This document shows, in pieces, positions 39,163 to 49,230 of a DNA stretch of 64,000 bases (position 1 is the first letter of the stretch; every line of letters begins with the position of its first letter). Position numbers and translations under genes: made by a program. The stretch is from Lutibacter sp. B1 (GTDB lineage: Bacteria > Bacteroidota > Bacteroidia > Flavobacteriales > Flavobacteriaceae), in contig NZ_JAAZUI010000010.1 in NCBI RefSeq assembly GCF_012524075.1, positions 54,972-118,971 on the forward strand, read 5' to 3'. The notes below the pieces were generated by a model. The model made no database searches. It was not told where the DNA came from and saw only the letters and a program-made list of their open reading frames with translations.

Positions 39163-39975
39163 TTTTAAAAGAATTTGCTCCATTTCTTGTTGTAGTTTAT
39201 ATGCTTCTTCTTGAGCGGCTTCAGCAAAATTTTCATCATTACCGGCATAAATAATTCCTCTGGATGAATTTATAAGCAAACCACAATCTTTAGTTAAACC
39301 ATATTTACAAACATTTTGTAAATTTCCGCCTTGGGCTCCAATTCCTGGAACTAATAAAAAATGGTTTGGTACAATTTTTCTAATTTCAGTAAAATATTCA
39401 GCTTTGGTAGCTCCAACCACAAACATTAAATTTTCAGCATTTTTCCAAGTTAAAGCCGTTTTAATAACTTCTTTATATAATTCTTCTTTTTCAGTTTTTA
39501 ATCCTTGAAAATCCAATCCGCCTTTGTTTGAAGTTAATGCAAGTAAAATGGTAAATTTATTTTTAAAAGCTAAAAAAGGTTCTACGGAATCACTTCCCAT
39601 ATAAGGTGCAACAGTAACCGAATCAAAATTTAAATCTTTAAAAAAAGCTTTGGCATACATTGTAGAAGTATTTCCAATATCTCCACGTTTTGCATCGGCG
39701 ATTGTAAAAACCTCGGGATAATTTTTGTTGATATAATTGATTGTGTTTTCTAAAGCTTTCCAACCTTTTAAACCATAAGCTTCATAAAAAGCGATATTGG
39801 GTTTGTAGGCAACAGCTAAATGATGCGTAGCGTCTATTATTTGTTTGTTAAATTCAAAAATAGGATCTTCTTCTTGTAATAAATGAGGTGGTATTTTTTC
39901 TAAATCAACGTCTAAACCAATACATAAAAACGATTTTTTTTGTTGAATTTGAGAAATTAGCTCTTGTTTAGTCAT
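39160..39975 (-). CDS. pyrF: Orotidine 5'-phosphate decarboxylase
   Basis: Last step of UMP synthesis. The 271-residue product is of the longer PyrF subfamily: [20 protein letters not shown] at the start, [15 protein letters not shown], the catalytic stretch [14 protein letters not shown] with the Lys between two Asp, and [20 protein letters not shown] near the end. An independent promoter box lies about 23 bases upstream. Confidence 0.96.
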   Translation of the reverse strand: MTKQELISQIQQKKSFLCIGLDVDLEKIPPHLLQEEDPIFEFNKQIIDATHHLAVAYKPNIAFYEAYGLKGWKALENTINYINKNYPEVFTIADAKRGDIGNTSTMYAKAFFKDLNFDSVTVAPYMGSDSVEPFLAFKNKFTILLALTSNKGGLDFQGLKTEKEELYKEVIKTALTWKNAENLMFVVGATKAEYFTEIRKIVPNHFLLVPGIGAQGGNLQNVCKYGLTKDCGLLINSSRGIIYAGNDENFAEAAQEEAYKLQQEMEQILLK

Positions 39976-39997
39976 AGAGTTTAAATAAAGAATTTAA

Positions 39998-40005
39998 CAA
40001 AAGTA
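39998..40005 (-). promoter_or_regulatory. -7 promoter box of pyrF
   Basis: The minus strand reads TACTTTTG, matching TAnnTTTG, 22 bases before the start codon. Confidence 0.5.
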
Positions 40006-40025
40006 CTAATTTTAATACTTTAAGT

Positions 40026-40033
40026 TATATTTG
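40026..40033 (+). promoter_or_regulatory. -7 promoter box of the DppB-like permease gene
   Basis: TATATTTG matches TAnnTTTG, 18 bases before the TTG start. Confidence 0.5.
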
Positions 40034-40051
40034 TTTATCAAATAATAGGAA

Positions 40052-41128
40052 TTGTTAAGCTATATTATAAATAAATTTTTTTACGGATTGCTCACCCTTT
40101 TTGGTGTGGTAACGGTTATCTTTTTTCTTTTTAATGTGATTCCCGGTGACCCTGCACGTATGATGTTAGATCAGCGAGAGGATAGTGAGCAGCTTCAAAA
40201 TATCAGAAAAAAATACGGATTTGATCAACCAAAATTTACGCAATATTTGTATTATTTAAACGATTTGTCTCCTATTTCAATTCATAATACAAATCCGGGT
40301 AATTACACTTATTTAGATAATGATAAATACACTTTTAAATCGTTGTTTACTGTTGGAAATAGAACAGTAGCCCTAAAATATCCTTATTTGCGAAAATCAT
40401 TTCAAAAAAATGATAAAAATGTTTCGGAAGTTATTGCAGAAACTTTGCCTAATACTTTTGTTCTAGCTGTTTCAGCAATTGTAATTGCAATAGTAGTTGG
40501 CATATTTTTTGGAATTCTTTCAGCCTTGTATAAAGATACTTTTTTTGACCGAATTATTTCGGTAGTAAGTACTTTTGGAATGAGTGTTCCATCGTTCTTT
40601 TCAGCCATTTTATTTGCTTGGTTCTTCGGTTTTGTATTGCATAAATACACTAATTTAAACATGACAGGCAGTTTGTATGAAGTAGATGATTTTGGAGAGA
40701 AAATATATATTCAGTGGAAAAATTTATTGTTACCGGCAATTGTTTTAGGAAGCAGACCTTTAGCGGTTGTTATTCAGTTAATGAGAAATTCTTTGTTAGA
40801 AGTTTTAGACCAAGATTATATTAGAACAGCTAAATCAAAAGGGCTTTCAACCTATAAAATAATAAAAACACATGCGTTAAAAAATGCTTTAAATCCGGTT
40901 GTAACAGCGGTTTCAGGTTGGTTTGCTTCTATGTTGGCCGGTGCAGTTTTTGTAGAGTATATTTTTAATTGGAACGGTTTAGGAAAAGAAATTGTAAACG
41001 CTTTAAACACGTTAGATTTGCCGGTAATTATGGCCAGCGTGTTGGTAATTGCGTTAATGTTTATAATTATCAATATTTTGGTTGATATTATTTATGGATT
41101 GCTAGATCCTAAAATAAGATTAAACTAA
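40052..41128 (+). CDS. DppB/OppB-type ABC transporter permease
   Basis: 358 residues with six membrane spans. The N-terminal VVTVIFFLFNVIPGDPARMM, the binding-protein-dependent permease core (FGMSVPSFFSAILFAWFFGF) and the EAA-type loop YIRTAKSKGLSTYKIIKTHA with ALKNALNPVV identify a di/oligopeptide-type permease. An insertion of about 60 residues (roughly 55-115) between span 1 and the core is longer than in E. coli DppB. TTG at 40052 is the only plausible start, since no in-frame ATG precedes the first span. No partner subunits are adjacent. Confidence 0.88.
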   Translation: MLSYIINKFFYGLLTLFGVVTVIFFLFNVIPGDPARMMLDQREDSEQLQNIRKKYGFDQPKFTQYLYYLNDLSPISIHNTNPGNYTYLDNDKYTFKSLFTVGNRTVALKYPYLRKSFQKNDKNVSEVIAETLPNTFVLAVSAIVIAIVVGIFFGILSALYKDTFFDRIISVVSTFGMSVPSFFSAILFAWFFGFVLHKYTNLNMTGSLYEVDDFGEKIYIQWKNLLLPAIVLGSRPLAVVIQLMRNSLLEVLDQDYIRTAKSKGLSTYKIIKTHALKNALNPVVTAVSGWFASMLAGAVFVEYIFNWNGLGKEIVNALNTLDLPVIMASVLVIALMFIIINILVDIIYGLLDPKIRLN

Positions 41129-41196
41129 GTTGTTCACACGAAAACGAATTCGTATAATTAATGTACAGTAATTTTTAATACCACTGTAATATTGAT

Positions 41197-41204
41197 TATT
41201 TTTG
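41197..41204 (+). promoter_or_regulatory. -7 promoter box of tpiA
   Basis: TATTTTTG matches TAnnTTTG, 30 bases before the tpiA ATG. Confidence 0.55.
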
Positions 41205-41234
41205 TACATAAAATTTAATTAAAAAAAGAATAAA

Positions 41235-41993
41235 ATGAGAGCAAAAATAGTAGCTGGTAACTGGAAAATGAATAACGATTTAGAGGAATCAAAATCATTG
41301 GTAAAAAAAGTAGCAAAAAGTATTAAAAAGAAATCGTTAAATAATACTAGAGTTATTGTGGCTCCAACCTTTGTTAGTTTAGATAAAGTGTCAAAAATTG
41401 CTAAAGAAACTAAAGTTGAAGTTGCTGCACAAAATATGCATTTTGAAAAAAATGGAGCTTTTACCGGTGAAGTTTCTGCTGAAATGCTAAAATCTGTTGG
41501 TGTAAAAATTGTGATTTTAGGACATTCTGAAAGAAGAGAATATTTTGGTGAAACTGACGCTTTATTAGCAAAAAAAGTAGATACTGCTTTGGCAAATAAA
41601 ATGGAAGTAATTTTCTGTTTTGGTGAAGTGTTGGAAGACAGAAAATCGGGTAAACATTTTGATGTTGTTGAAAGTCAAATTAAAAATGCTTTATTTCATT
41701 TAGAAGCTAAAGCATGGAAAAATATTATTTTAGCTTACGAACCTGTTTGGGCTATTGGTACAGGAGAAACCGCTTCACCTGAACAAGCTCAAGAAATGCA
41801 CGCATTTATCAGAAAAATTGTTGCTGAAAAATATACTAGTGAAGTTGCTGAAGATGTTTCAATTTTATACGGCGGAAGTGTAAAACCTGCTAATGCCGAA
41901 GAAATTTTTTCAAAACCGGATGTTGATGGTGGCTTAATTGGTGGTGCGGCATTGAATAAAGACGATTTTAAAGCAATTATTGATGCAATTTAA
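41235..41993 (+). CDS. tpiA: Triosephosphate isomerase
   Basis: Interconverts dihydroxyacetone phosphate and glyceraldehyde 3-phosphate in glycolysis. At 252 residues it has the N-terminal VAGNWKMN (catalytic Lys), ILGHSERREYFGE (catalytic His), the AYEPVWAIGTGETASPEQAQ active-site Glu and loop 6 region, and ILYGGSVKP with GLIGGAAL. It is the first gene of a tight tpiA-prmA-clpS cluster. Confidence 0.97.
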   Translation: MRAKIVAGNWKMNNDLEESKSLVKKVAKSIKKKSLNNTRVIVAPTFVSLDKVSKIAKETKVEVAAQNMHFEKNGAFTGEVSAEMLKSVGVKIVILGHSERREYFGETDALLAKKVDTALANKMEVIFCFGEVLEDRKSGKHFDVVESQIKNALFHLEAKAWKNIILAYEPVWAIGTGETASPEQAQEMHAFIRKIVAEKYTSEVAEDVSILYGGSVKPANAEEIFSKPDVDGGLIGGAALNKDDFKAIIDAI

Positions 41994-41996
41994 TTA

Positions 41997-42830
41997 ATGG
42001 ATAATATTTATATATCATATAATTTTACTGTAACTCCAAAAGAGCCCGGAACCGAAATTTTAATTGCAGAATTAGGATTTGCCGGTTTTGAGAGTTTTGT
42101 TGAAAATGAAGATGGAGTAGTGGCGTATATTCAAGAAAAGGATTGGAATGAACATATTTTAGATGATATTTATAGTTTAAAATCTGATGAATTTACAATT
42201 TCTTACACAAAAGAAGTTATAGAACAAACCAATTGGAACAGCGAATGGGAGAAAAATTTCAATCCAATTCAAGTTGATAATTTGGTGAGCATTAGAGCTC
42301 CTTTTCATGAAAATCCAAACTTAAAGTATGATATTGTAATTGAACCTAAAATGAGTTTTGGTACTGGTCATCACGAAACAACTCATATGATGGTTCAGCA
42401 TTTATTAAAACTGGATTTAACAAATAAAAAAGTGTTGGATATGGGATGCGGAACCGGAATTTTAGCCATTTTTGCTGAAATGAAAGGAGCCAAACCTATT
42501 GATGCTATTGATATTGACAGTTGGTGTTTTGAAAACTCAATTGAAAATTTAGAAAGAAACAACTGTACACATATTTCAGTTTATGAAGGAGATGCTTCAT
42601 TGCTTATCAATAAAAAATACGATGTGATTATTGCAAATATTAATAGAAATATATTATTGAATGATATAAAAACCTATGCTAATTGTTTAAATGATAATGG
42701 AATACTTTTATTAAGTGGTTTTTACAATGAAGATATACCTGTTATTGATGCTGAAGTTTCAAAATACGATTTAAAGATTGATGAAATTATTGAACGTAAT
42801 AACTGGGTGGCTTTGAAGTATTTAAAATAA
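41997..42830 (+). CDS. prmA: Ribosomal protein L11 methyltransferase
   Basis: SAM-dependent methyltransferase for ribosomal protein L11, 277 residues. A small N-terminal substrate-recognition domain precedes the Rossmann-type catalytic part, with PKMSFGTGHHETTHMM, motif I VLDMGCGTGILAIFAEMKGA and the NPPY-like IIANINRNILL. The start is three bases after the tpiA stop. Confidence 0.93.
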   Translation: MDNIYISYNFTVTPKEPGTEILIAELGFAGFESFVENEDGVVAYIQEKDWNEHILDDIYSLKSDEFTISYTKEVIEQTNWNSEWEKNFNPIQVDNLVSIRAPFHENPNLKYDIVIEPKMSFGTGHHETTHMMVQHLLKLDLTNKKVLDMGCGTGILAIFAEMKGAKPIDAIDIDSWCFENSIENLERNNCTHISVYEGDASLLINKKYDVIIANINRNILLNDIKTYANCLNDNGILLLSGFYNEDIPVIDAEVSKYDLKIDEIIERNNWVALKYLK

Positions 42831-42846
42831 TTTATATTTTAGCTGC

Positions 42847-43122
42847 ATGAGTACAAAAAGAAAAATACAAGAAGAAGTTGAGGTTTTGGAGCAAGAAACA
42901 GAGCAACATGAAATTGTTTTGTTCAATGATGATGTAAATACTTTTGATTTTGTTATTGACTCATTAATTGAAGTTTGTGAACATACATTAGAACAGGCAG
43001 AACAATGTACTATTTTAGTTCATTATAAAGGAAAATGTACAGTTAAAACAGGTGAGTATAACGATTTAAAACCTCGTTGTACTGCTTTATTAACTAGAGG
43101 TTTATCTGCTGAAATTGTATAG
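42847..43122 (+). CDS. clpS: ATP-dependent Clp protease adaptor ClpS
   Basis: 91 residues. The core VLFNDDVNTFDFVIDSLIEV, EQAEQCTILVHYKGKCTVKT and GLSAEIV match ClpS, which binds N-degron substrates and delivers them to ClpAP/ClpCP. The binding-pocket DD and H (VHYKG) residues are visible. It lies 16 bases after prmA and is followed by a strong terminator. Confidence 0.94.
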   Translation: MSTKRKIQEEVEVLEQETEQHEIVLFNDDVNTFDFVIDSLIEVCEHTLEQAEQCTILVHYKGKCTVKTGEYNDLKPRCTALLTRGLSAEIV

Positions 43123-43140
43123 ATTTCTCTAAAAATAAAA

Positions 43141-43176
43141 TAAAAAATCCCGAATCATGATTCGGGATTTTTTATT
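43141..43176. terminator. Bidirectional terminator between clpS and the carboxylase operon
   Basis: Perfect palindrome spanning 43145-43170, with arms AAATCCCGAATCA / TGATTCGGGATTT and flanking A and T runs. It ends the tpiA-prmA-clpS and pccB transcripts. Confidence 0.9.
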
Positions 43177-44717
43177 TATAAAGGAATATTTCCGTGCTTT
43201 CTTTTAGGCCTATTTACTTCCTTTCCTTCAAGCATTTGAAACGCTTTTATTAATTTTCTACGTGTGTTTTTTGGGTATATAACCTCATCAATAAAACCTC
43301 GTCTTGCTGCTCTGTATGGATCGGCAAATTTATTAGCATATTCGGCTTCTTTTTCTTTCCATTTTTCAATAGGGTCATCAGCTTCTTTAATTTCTTTTTT
43401 AAAAATTATTTCAGCAGCACCTTTAGCTCCCATTACGGCAATTTCAGCAGTTGGCCAGGCAAAGTTCATATCTGCTCCAATATGCTTAGAGTTCATTACA
43501 TCATAAGCACCACCATAAGCTTTTCGTGTAATTACGGTAACTCTTGGAACTGTAGCTTCACTTAAAGCATATAAAAGTTTGGCTCCATTGGTAATAATGG
43601 CATTCCATTCTTGATCCGTTCCCGGTAAAAATCCAGGAACATCAACCAGAACCAACAAAGGAATGTTAAAACAATCGCAAAAACGTGTAAAACGAGCTCC
43701 TTTTATAGAGCTGTCAACATCTAAACATCCGGCTAAACTCATAGGTTGATTGGCAACTATACCAATACTTCTGCCTGCAATTCTGGCAAATCCAACAATA
43801 ATATTACTTGCAAAATCTTTATGAATTTCAAAAAAAGAATTTTCGTCAATAATACCCTTAATTACAGTATGCATATCGTAAGGTTTATGAGTATCTTCAG
43901 GGACCAAGTCTTCTAAAACCTCTCTAATTTCATCGCCTAACTCATAAGGTGATTTTTTAGTGGTTTCTCTATTATTTTGAGGGATATAGCTTAAAAGGGT
44001 TTTAATATCTTCTAAACATTGAATATCGTTGGCAGAGGTTATATGTGTAACACCCGATTTTGTTGCATGTGTACTTGCACCTCCTAATTCTTCGGAGGTT
44101 ACTTCTTCATTTGTAACGGTTTTTACAACATTTGGGCCGGTAACAAACATATAGCTTGTGTTTTCAACCATCAATGTAAAGTCTGTCATTGCAGGCGAAT
44201 ATACAGCACCACCGGCACAAGGACCCATAATAGCTGAAAGTTGAGGAATTACACCAGACGCTTGTACATTTCTGTAAAAAATATCGGCATAACCACCTAA
44301 AGATCGTACACCTTCTTGTATTCGAGCACCACCGGAGTCGTTCAATCCAATTAAAGGAGCTCCAACCTTTACTGCCTGATCCATTATTTTACATATTTTT
44401 TCGGCATGAGTTTCAGAAAGAGCGCCACCAAAAACTGTAAAATCTTGGGCAAATACATACACTAATCTGCCGTTAATAGTTCCATAGCCGGTTACAACTC
44501 CATCTCCAAAATAAATTTCGTTTTCCATACCAAAATCTGTTGTACGGTGTGTAACCAAAACACCCATTTCTTCAAAAGAGCCTTCATCTAATAAATATTC
44601 AATACGTTCTCTTGCTGTTAATTTCTTTTTAGCATGTTGTTTTTTAATTCTTTCTTCACCTCCGCCTAAATGTGCTAAAGCAATTCTGCTATTTAATTTT
44701 TCAATTTTTGATTCCAT
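43176..44717 (-). CDS. pccB: Propionyl-CoA carboxylase-type carboxyltransferase (beta) subunit
   Basis: 513-residue fused carboxyltransferase that moves CO2 from carboxybiotin to an acyl-CoA. Motifs include [62 protein letters not shown] and [17 protein letters not shown]. The stretch YGGAYDVM has Asp at the position that in actinobacterial enzymes favours propionyl-CoA (Ile favours acetyl-CoA), so propionyl-CoA is preferred. It is last in an operon after the biotin carboxylase and biotin carrier genes. The product would feed methylmalonyl-CoA metabolism. Confidence 0.92.
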   Translation of the reverse strand: MESKIEKLNSRIALAHLGGGEERIKKQHAKKKLTARERIEYLLDEGSFEEMGVLVTHRTTDFGMENEIYFGDGVVTGYGTINGRLVYVFAQDFTVFGGALSETHAEKICKIMDQAVKVGAPLIGLNDSGGARIQEGVRSLGGYADIFYRNVQASGVIPQLSAIMGPCAGGAVYSPAMTDFTLMVENTSYMFVTGPNVVKTVTNEEVTSEELGGASTHATKSGVTHITSANDIQCLEDIKTLLSYIPQNNRETTKKSPYELGDEIREVLEDLVPEDTHKPYDMHTVIKGIIDENSFFEIHKDFASNIIVGFARIAGRSIGIVANQPMSLAGCLDVDSSIKGARFTRFCDCFNIPLLVLVDVPGFLPGTDQEWNAIITNGAKLLYALSEATVPRVTVITRKAYGGAYDVMNSKHIGADMNFAWPTAEIAVMGAKGAAEIIFKKEIKEADDPIEKWKEKEAEYANKFADPYRAARRGFIDEVIYPKNTRRKLIKAFQMLEGKEVNRPKRKHGNIPL

Positions 44718-44730
44718 AGAATAATAGGAT

Positions 44731-46173
44731 TTAGTAATTAGGTATCCTTAACTTTTTTTGGTCTTCCAAATAAATTTTGAGTCCAATTAGGGCAGCAATT
44801 CTAGATTCTTCTTCAATTTCAGCCTTTAATTTTTCAGGAGTATAGTAATTTTTAACAAAGTGAGTATTAAATTTTCCTGAAGCAAAAGCTTCGTGTTCAC
44901 ACACAAATTTTCCAAAAGGTAATGTTGTTTTTACACCTTCAACAATATAATTATCTATAGCTTCTTTCATTAATTGAATGGCCTCTTCACGAGTTTTTCC
45001 GTAAGTAATTAATTTTGAAAGCATTGGATCGTAATAAATAGGAATGTCCATATCTTCTTCAAAACCATTATCAACTCTAATTCCTTTACCAACGGGTAAT
45101 TTATAAGTGTTTAAATGTCCAACACTTGGTAAAAAATCATTCATTGGATCCTCAGCATAAACACGTAATTCGAGAGCGTGTCCATTTATCTTTAAGTCTT
45201 CTTGTTTGAATGAAATTTCTTTGCCTCTTGCTATATTAATTTGTTCTTCAACCAAATCTAAATTAGAAATAAGTTCTGTTACAGGATGTTCAACTTGCAA
45301 ACGGGTATTCATTTCTAAAAAGTAGAAGTTTAGTTTTTCATCAACTAAAAATTCTACAGTTCCTGCACCAATATAATTGCACGATTTTGCTACTTTAATA
45401 GCTGCCTCTCCCATTTTTGCTCTTAATTTTGATGTTAAAATTGATGAGGGAGCTTCTTCAATTACTTTTTGATGACGCCGTTGAATACTACATTCTCTTT
45501 CAAAAATATGAAAGGTATTACCGTGAGTATCTGCTAAAATTTGAATTTCAATATGGCGGGGAGAGGTAATGTATTTTTCAATAAACACAGAACCATCACC
45601 AAAAGCTGAAGTTGCTTCGCTAATAGCACGTGCCATTTGTTTTTCAACATCTTTTTCATTTTCAACTATGCGCATACCTTTACCACCACCACCAGCCGAT
45701 GCTTTAATTAATATAGGAAAACCAATTTCTTTTGCAATTTTGGATGCCTCTTTAACGTTTGTTACAGCTTTATCAATTCCCGGAACCATTGGGATATTGT
45801 ATTTTTTAACAGCTTCTTTGGCTGCTAATTTACTTCCCATAATTCTTATTGAATTGGATTTGGGACCAATAAAAATGAGTCCGTTATTTTCAACTTTTTC
45901 GGCAAATTCGGCGTTTTCACTCAAAAATCCGTAACCGGGATGGATGCCGTCAACACTCAGTCTTTTAGCTTCTTTAATAATTTTGTCTCCTAAAAGGTAC
46001 GATTTGTTTGATGGAGCTTCACCAATGCAAACAGATTCATCGGCAAATCTAACATGAGGAGCATTTCTGTCAATTTCAGAATAAACTGCAACTGTTTTAA
46101 TTCCCATTTTGTGAGCTGTTTTCATTACTCTAATGGCAATTTCGCCTCTGTTTGCAATAAGTATTTTTTTCAT
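44731..46173 (-). CDS. Biotin carboxylase subunit
   Basis: 480 residues. ATP-grasp enzyme that carboxylates biotin using bicarbonate: [34 protein letters not shown], the glycine-rich [53 protein letters not shown] and [16 protein letters not shown]. It is 13 bases upstream of the carboxyltransferase gene. It could in principle be AccC of acetyl-CoA carboxylase, but the operon partners point to the propionyl-CoA enzyme. Confidence 0.93.
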   Translation of the reverse strand: MKKILIANRGEIAIRVMKTAHKMGIKTVAVYSEIDRNAPHVRFADESVCIGEAPSNKSYLLGDKIIKEAKRLSVDGIHPGYGFLSENAEFAEKVENNGLIFIGPKSNSIRIMGSKLAAKEAVKKYNIPMVPGIDKAVTNVKEASKIAKEIGFPILIKASAGGGGKGMRIVENEKDVEKQMARAISEATSAFGDGSVFIEKYITSPRHIEIQILADTHGNTFHIFERECSIQRRHQKVIEEAPSSILTSKLRAKMGEAAIKVAKSCNYIGAGTVEFLVDEKLNFYFLEMNTRLQVEHPVTELISNLDLVEEQINIARGKEISFKQEDLKINGHALELRVYAEDPMNDFLPSVGHLNTYKLPVGKGIRVDNGFEEDMDIPIYYDPMLSKLITYGKTREEAIQLMKEAIDNYIVEGVKTTLPFGKFVCEHEAFASGKFNTHFVKNYYTPEKLKAEIEEESRIAALIGLKIYLEDQKKLRIPNY

Positions 46174-46212
46174 ACAAATTTATTTAATAATTGTTTGAAT
46201 AACGACTGTGAT

Positions 46213-46698
46213 TTAATCCATTTGAATCATTAATTCTCCCTTTTCAACAGAACAGCCTTTTTTTACTTCTATAGATTTAACAACTCCATCAACTTGAGCA
46301 CTTATAGCATTTTCCATTTTCATAGCTTCTAAAACTAATAATGTATCACCTTCTTTAACTTTTTGGCCCTCTTTAACATTTATATTTAATATTAAACCCG
46401 GCATTGGTGCTTTAATATCACCTGATTTTTTAGAAATACCTATAGAAAATCCCATTTCGTTAATTAAGGAGTCTAATTGGTTGGCAATATTAATGTTGTA
46501 GATTTTACTATTTATTTTTAGAGTATAAACTCTTTTATAAAAGTCAGATTTTAAAAGTTCAATTTTATACGACTTATTATTTTTAATTAAGTGAAATTTG
46601 GAATTGGATATTTTTAGGAGGTCTAAATTATTTAAATCAGAACTTTTAAAATTGTATTTAAAAGATTCATCAACTTTTACTGTAAATTTTTTTTGCAT
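46213..46698 (-). CDS. Biotin carboxyl carrier subunit
   Basis: 161 residues. The C-terminal biotinyl domain carries the biotinylation site LEAMKMENAISAQVDG (Lys of MKM) after a PMPGLILNINVKEGQKVKEG hinge. The N-terminal 85 residues are AT-rich in coding and of unknown fold. It is the first gene of the three-subunit carboxylase operon, 39 bases before the biotin carboxylase gene. Confidence 0.92.
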   Translation of the reverse strand: MQKKFTVKVDESFKYNFKSSDLNNLDLLKISNSKFHLIKNNKSYKIELLKSDFYKRVYTLKINSKIYNINIANQLDSLINEMGFSIGISKKSGDIKAPMPGLILNINVKEGQKVKEGDTLLVLEAMKMENAISAQVDGVVKSIEVKKGCSVEKGELMIQMD

Positions 46699-47000
46699 AG
46701 TAGTTGAATTTCTTAGGTATGATTTTAATAAAATATAAAATATTACTTATTATAAAATTACTTAATTAAGTTAGAATTTAAAAGGAATATCTTTTTTAAG
46801 TTGTTTAAAATCAATTTTTAAAGTTTATTTTTTTGATAAAAAAAGAAAAAAATGTTAATAAATATAGTTATATTGATATAGATTTTTAAATGTATTTTAT
46901 TTTAGTAATTACACTTATTAAGAAAGTTTATAAATGAGGATAATTGCTTGTGAAATAGATTGATTTATATATTTTTATTACAAAAGTTAAAAAGTTCGCC
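46699..47000. other. AT-rich divergent spacer
   Basis: About 300 bases between the carboxylase operon and the CBM48-like gene. It is very AT-rich, with A and T runs. No gene, RNA or clear promoter box was found. Confidence 0.5.
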
Positions 47001-47312
47001 ATGAGTTTAAAAAAACAATACTTAAAAAGTAAACAGATTTGTAAAGTAACTTTTTCTTTGAGTAAAGAAGAGGTGTTTAATGCTCAAAAAGTACAAGTTT
47101 TGGGTGAGTTTAATGATTGGGATGCTAAAAATGCCATTGAAATGAAAAAATATAAAAATGGTACTTTCAAAGTTGTGATGGATTTACCTGTACATGCCGA
47201 ATATCAATTTAAATATTTAATTGATGGTGAAAAATGGGAAAATGATGGTGAGGCAGATAAATATGTTAGTAATGGAATTGGAGCTGAAGAAAACTCAGTT
47301 TTAATTTTATAG
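47001..47312 (+). CDS. CBM48/AMPK-type glycogen-binding domain protein
   Basis: 103 residues that form a single early-set domain: ICKVTFSLSKEEVFNAQKVQ, VLGEFNDWDAKNAIEMKKYK, YQFKYLIDGEKWENDGEADK. The FNDWD and YLIDGEKW patterns match the isoamylase N-terminal and AMPK beta glycogen-binding modules. Stand-alone versions occur in Bacteroidota. Carbohydrate binding is likely, but partner enzymes are not nearby. A perfect 34-base palindromic terminator follows. Confidence 0.85.
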   Translation: MSLKKQYLKSKQICKVTFSLSKEEVFNAQKVQVLGEFNDWDAKNAIEMKKYKNGTFKVVMDLPVHAEYQFKYLIDGEKWENDGEADKYVSNGIGAEENSVLIL

Positions 47313-47326
47313 AAAATAAAATGTAC

Positions 47327-47360
47327 AAAAAAAGAGTTACAAATTTGTAACTCTTTTTTT
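47327..47360. terminator. Perfect palindromic terminator
   Basis: Arms AAAAAAAGAGTTACAAA (47327-47343) / TTTGTAACTCTTTTTTT (47344-47360), between the CBM48-like gene and the convergent tRNA-Arg. It can serve both. Confidence 0.88.
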
Positions 47361-47364
47361 GTTG

Positions 47365-47438
47365 TGACCTCGGGAGGATTCAAACCTCCAACCTCTTGAG
47401 CCGTAATCAAGTGCTCTATTCAGTTAAGCTACGAGGCC
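47365..47438 (-). tRNA. tRNA-Arg (anticodon ACG)
   Basis: The minus strand folds as a cloverleaf. The acceptor stem is GGCCTCG / CGAGGTC with discriminator A, the anticodon stem CTTGA / TCAAG with loop TTACGGC (anticodon ACG, read as ICG), and the T stem GGAGG / CCTCC with loop TTTGAAT. The CCA end is not encoded. Confidence 0.95.
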
Positions 47439-47473
47439 TTTTAGCGGGTGCAAATATAGCACTTTTTAATTAT

Positions 47474-47623
47474 TTACAAACAATTTTTTGTTACAAAATA
47501 TTTCCAGCCAATAATTGCCAATTGCCATTTTTTAGCTTTTGCCATATCTAGCCCTTTTTTTGTAAAATTAGGAAGTATAATTTTATTTATTTGGGCTATT
47601 AGTTTAAAAAATTGTTTTTTCAT
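47474..47623 (-). CDS. Conserved small basic protein (49 residues)
   Basis: ORF MKKQFFKLIAQINKIILPNF followed by TKKGLDMAKAKKWQLAIIGW and KYFVTKNCL. The pattern of a KKG-D-xAKAxKxQLAIIGWK-YVTK segment is familiar from short flavobacterial proteins, often left unnamed or loosely called SsrA-binding-protein-like. Function is unknown. It lies between tRNA-Arg and the M56 gene on the same strand. It is too short for length-limited gene calling. Confidence 0.65.
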   Translation of the reverse strand: MKKQFFKLIAQINKIILPNFTKKGLDMAKAKKWQLAIIGWKYFVTKNCL

Positions 47624-47644
47624 TAGGTAAAAGTACAAATAAAA

Positions 47645-47669
47645 AAAATCCTACAAAATGTAGGATTTT
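47645..47669. terminator. Terminator after the M56 gene
   Basis: Stem AAAATCCTACA (47645-47655) / TGTAGGATTTT (47659-47669) with loop AAA. On the minus strand it is followed by a T run, placing it at the end of the BlaI-M56 operon. Confidence 0.8.
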
Positions 47670-47690
47670 AAAATTTAAGATTGAAAAGAA

Positions 47691-49229
47691 CTATTCTTTT
47701 TTAGTGGTAATTATTATAACTCCATTTTTACCTTTTTCGCCATACTTTTCAGTAGCGTTATCTCCTTTTAAAACTTCAATTTTTTCTATGCTATTAGGTT
47801 GTAATTTATCAATATTTTCTTTTGAAATTTCTTTACCATCAAGTATGTATAAAGCATCGTCAAATTTCGTTGTTTTTTCGTCTTTGTTTTTAATTAAATA
47901 CAAGTTTTTTCCATCTTTTTTGACGATTCCTATTGTATTATTTTCATTCATATTAATCTCATTATTTTCGTGAAGTACTTTCACTTTATGATTTCCAACT
48001 TCAATAATTTCAATATCTTTAGCTGTAACATTGTTATTTAGTTCATTTTGTTCTGTTATATATGAATATTGATCGGTATCATCATTTAAATTTCCAATTT
48101 TTATGGAATTTTCACTAGGATTGTATGATATAATTATTGGGTTTATTGGCTTTTTACCAGAAGTATTATAAGAAGCTTTTAAGTCTTTTCCTTTAACATC
48201 TATTTTAATAGCTATAATTTCATTTTTTGAATTTCGTTTAATTCCTTTGTATGTAAAATCAAGATTAAATTCTTTTTTTAAATTTACTTTTTCGTTAGAT
48301 AAAAACTCATTAGTAGAATTTTTATCTATTAAAATTACATACTCAGCATTTCCAACTTTAATTTCCCAAGCCTCTTTTTCTTGAGCAATTACTTTGGTAT
48401 TAAAAGTAAAGGCAAAAGTAGCTAATAATGGTACTAACAAAGCGTATTTCCATTGACTTATGTTTTTTGATTGTTTTTTGTGTAACATAACGATACGTTT
48501 TTTGATTAATGAATTGTAAAAATTATTTGTTATTTCTGTACAATAATTGGTATTGCAGGTTTTTAATAAAGTAAATTGATATAATTTTTGATTTTTCGTT
48601 AGTTTTAGAGCATCCGCATCCGCTAAGAATTCTAAATTTTGCTGAACTGCCTTTTTATAAAGCCATACAAAAGGATTGAACCATAAAGTGATTACTAATA
48701 AGTGTGCTAAAATGGTATCTAATGAATGCCATTGTAGTACATGAATTTTTTCATGGTTTAATATTTGTTCTAATTCTTCTGCAGTAAATTGAGATTTGTT
48801 GTAAACGATAATGTTAAAAAATGAAAAAGGCGAAATGTTTTTAGAGGTTTCCACATAATAAAATTCACCTTGTTTAGTTAATTTATATTTTGAAATTAAA
48901 TAACCTAATGAAATAAACTGGATTAAAAATTTGATGCTAAAAATAACAACACCAATTATATATATAAATGATAAAATTTGAATCCAATCAAAAGAATTTA
49001 CTTCATTTAATTGATTTGAATTTATTTCATCTAAGTTAATAGCACTTAGTTGTGTGGCAACATTTTCTATATAAATTGGTATTTCTATTAAAGGTATGGA
49101 AACCACAATTACTAATCCAATTAAAAAATAACTGCGAATAGATTTAAAAAATGTTTCATTTTTTAAGAAGATGTAATAAAATAAAAACAGAATTATTACC
49201 AATCCACTTGCTTTAAGTAAATAATCCAT
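47691..49229 (-). CDS. M56 (BlaR1-type) peptidase with TonB-receptor plug-like C-terminus
   Basis: 512 residues. N-terminal membrane spans and the zinc motif NHEKIHVLQWHSLDT (HExxH) define an M56 membrane metalloprotease of the BlaR1/MecR1 type, with a further span at about 255-275 (WKYALLVPLLATFAFTF). The rest is periplasmic. In place of a penicillin-binding sensor it ends with DDALYILDGKEISKENIDKL and EVLKGDNATEKYGEKGKNGV then IIITTKKE, the signature of a SusC/TonB-receptor plug. It starts one base after the blaI-like stop, so the pair works as a signal-driven derepression switch. The ligand is unknown. Confidence 0.9.
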   Translation of the reverse strand: MDYLLKASGLVIILFLFYYIFLKNETFFKSIRSYFLIGLVIVVSIPLIEIPIYIENVATQLSAINLDEINSNQLNEVNSFDWIQILSFIYIIGVVIFSIKFLIQFISLGYLISKYKLTKQGEFYYVETSKNISPFSFFNIIVYNKSQFTAEELEQILNHEKIHVLQWHSLDTILAHLLVITLWFNPFVWLYKKAVQQNLEFLADADALKLTKNQKLYQFTLLKTCNTNYCTEITNNFYNSLIKKRIVMLHKKQSKNISQWKYALLVPLLATFAFTFNTKVIAQEKEAWEIKVGNAEYVILIDKNSTNEFLSNEKVNLKKEFNLDFTYKGIKRNSKNEIIAIKIDVKGKDLKASYNTSGKKPINPIIISYNPSENSIKIGNLNDDTDQYSYITEQNELNNNVTAKDIEIIEVGNHKVKVLHENNEINMNENNTIGIVKKDGKNLYLIKNKDEKTTKFDDALYILDGKEISKENIDKLQPNSIEKIEVLKGDNATEKYGEKGKNGVIIITTKKE

Positions 49230-49230
49230 A

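Noticed and set aside
45569..45934. 121-codon plus-strand ORF
   Set aside because: It is antisense to the biotin carboxylase gene, with low-complexity Ser/Ala/Ile composition and no promoter.
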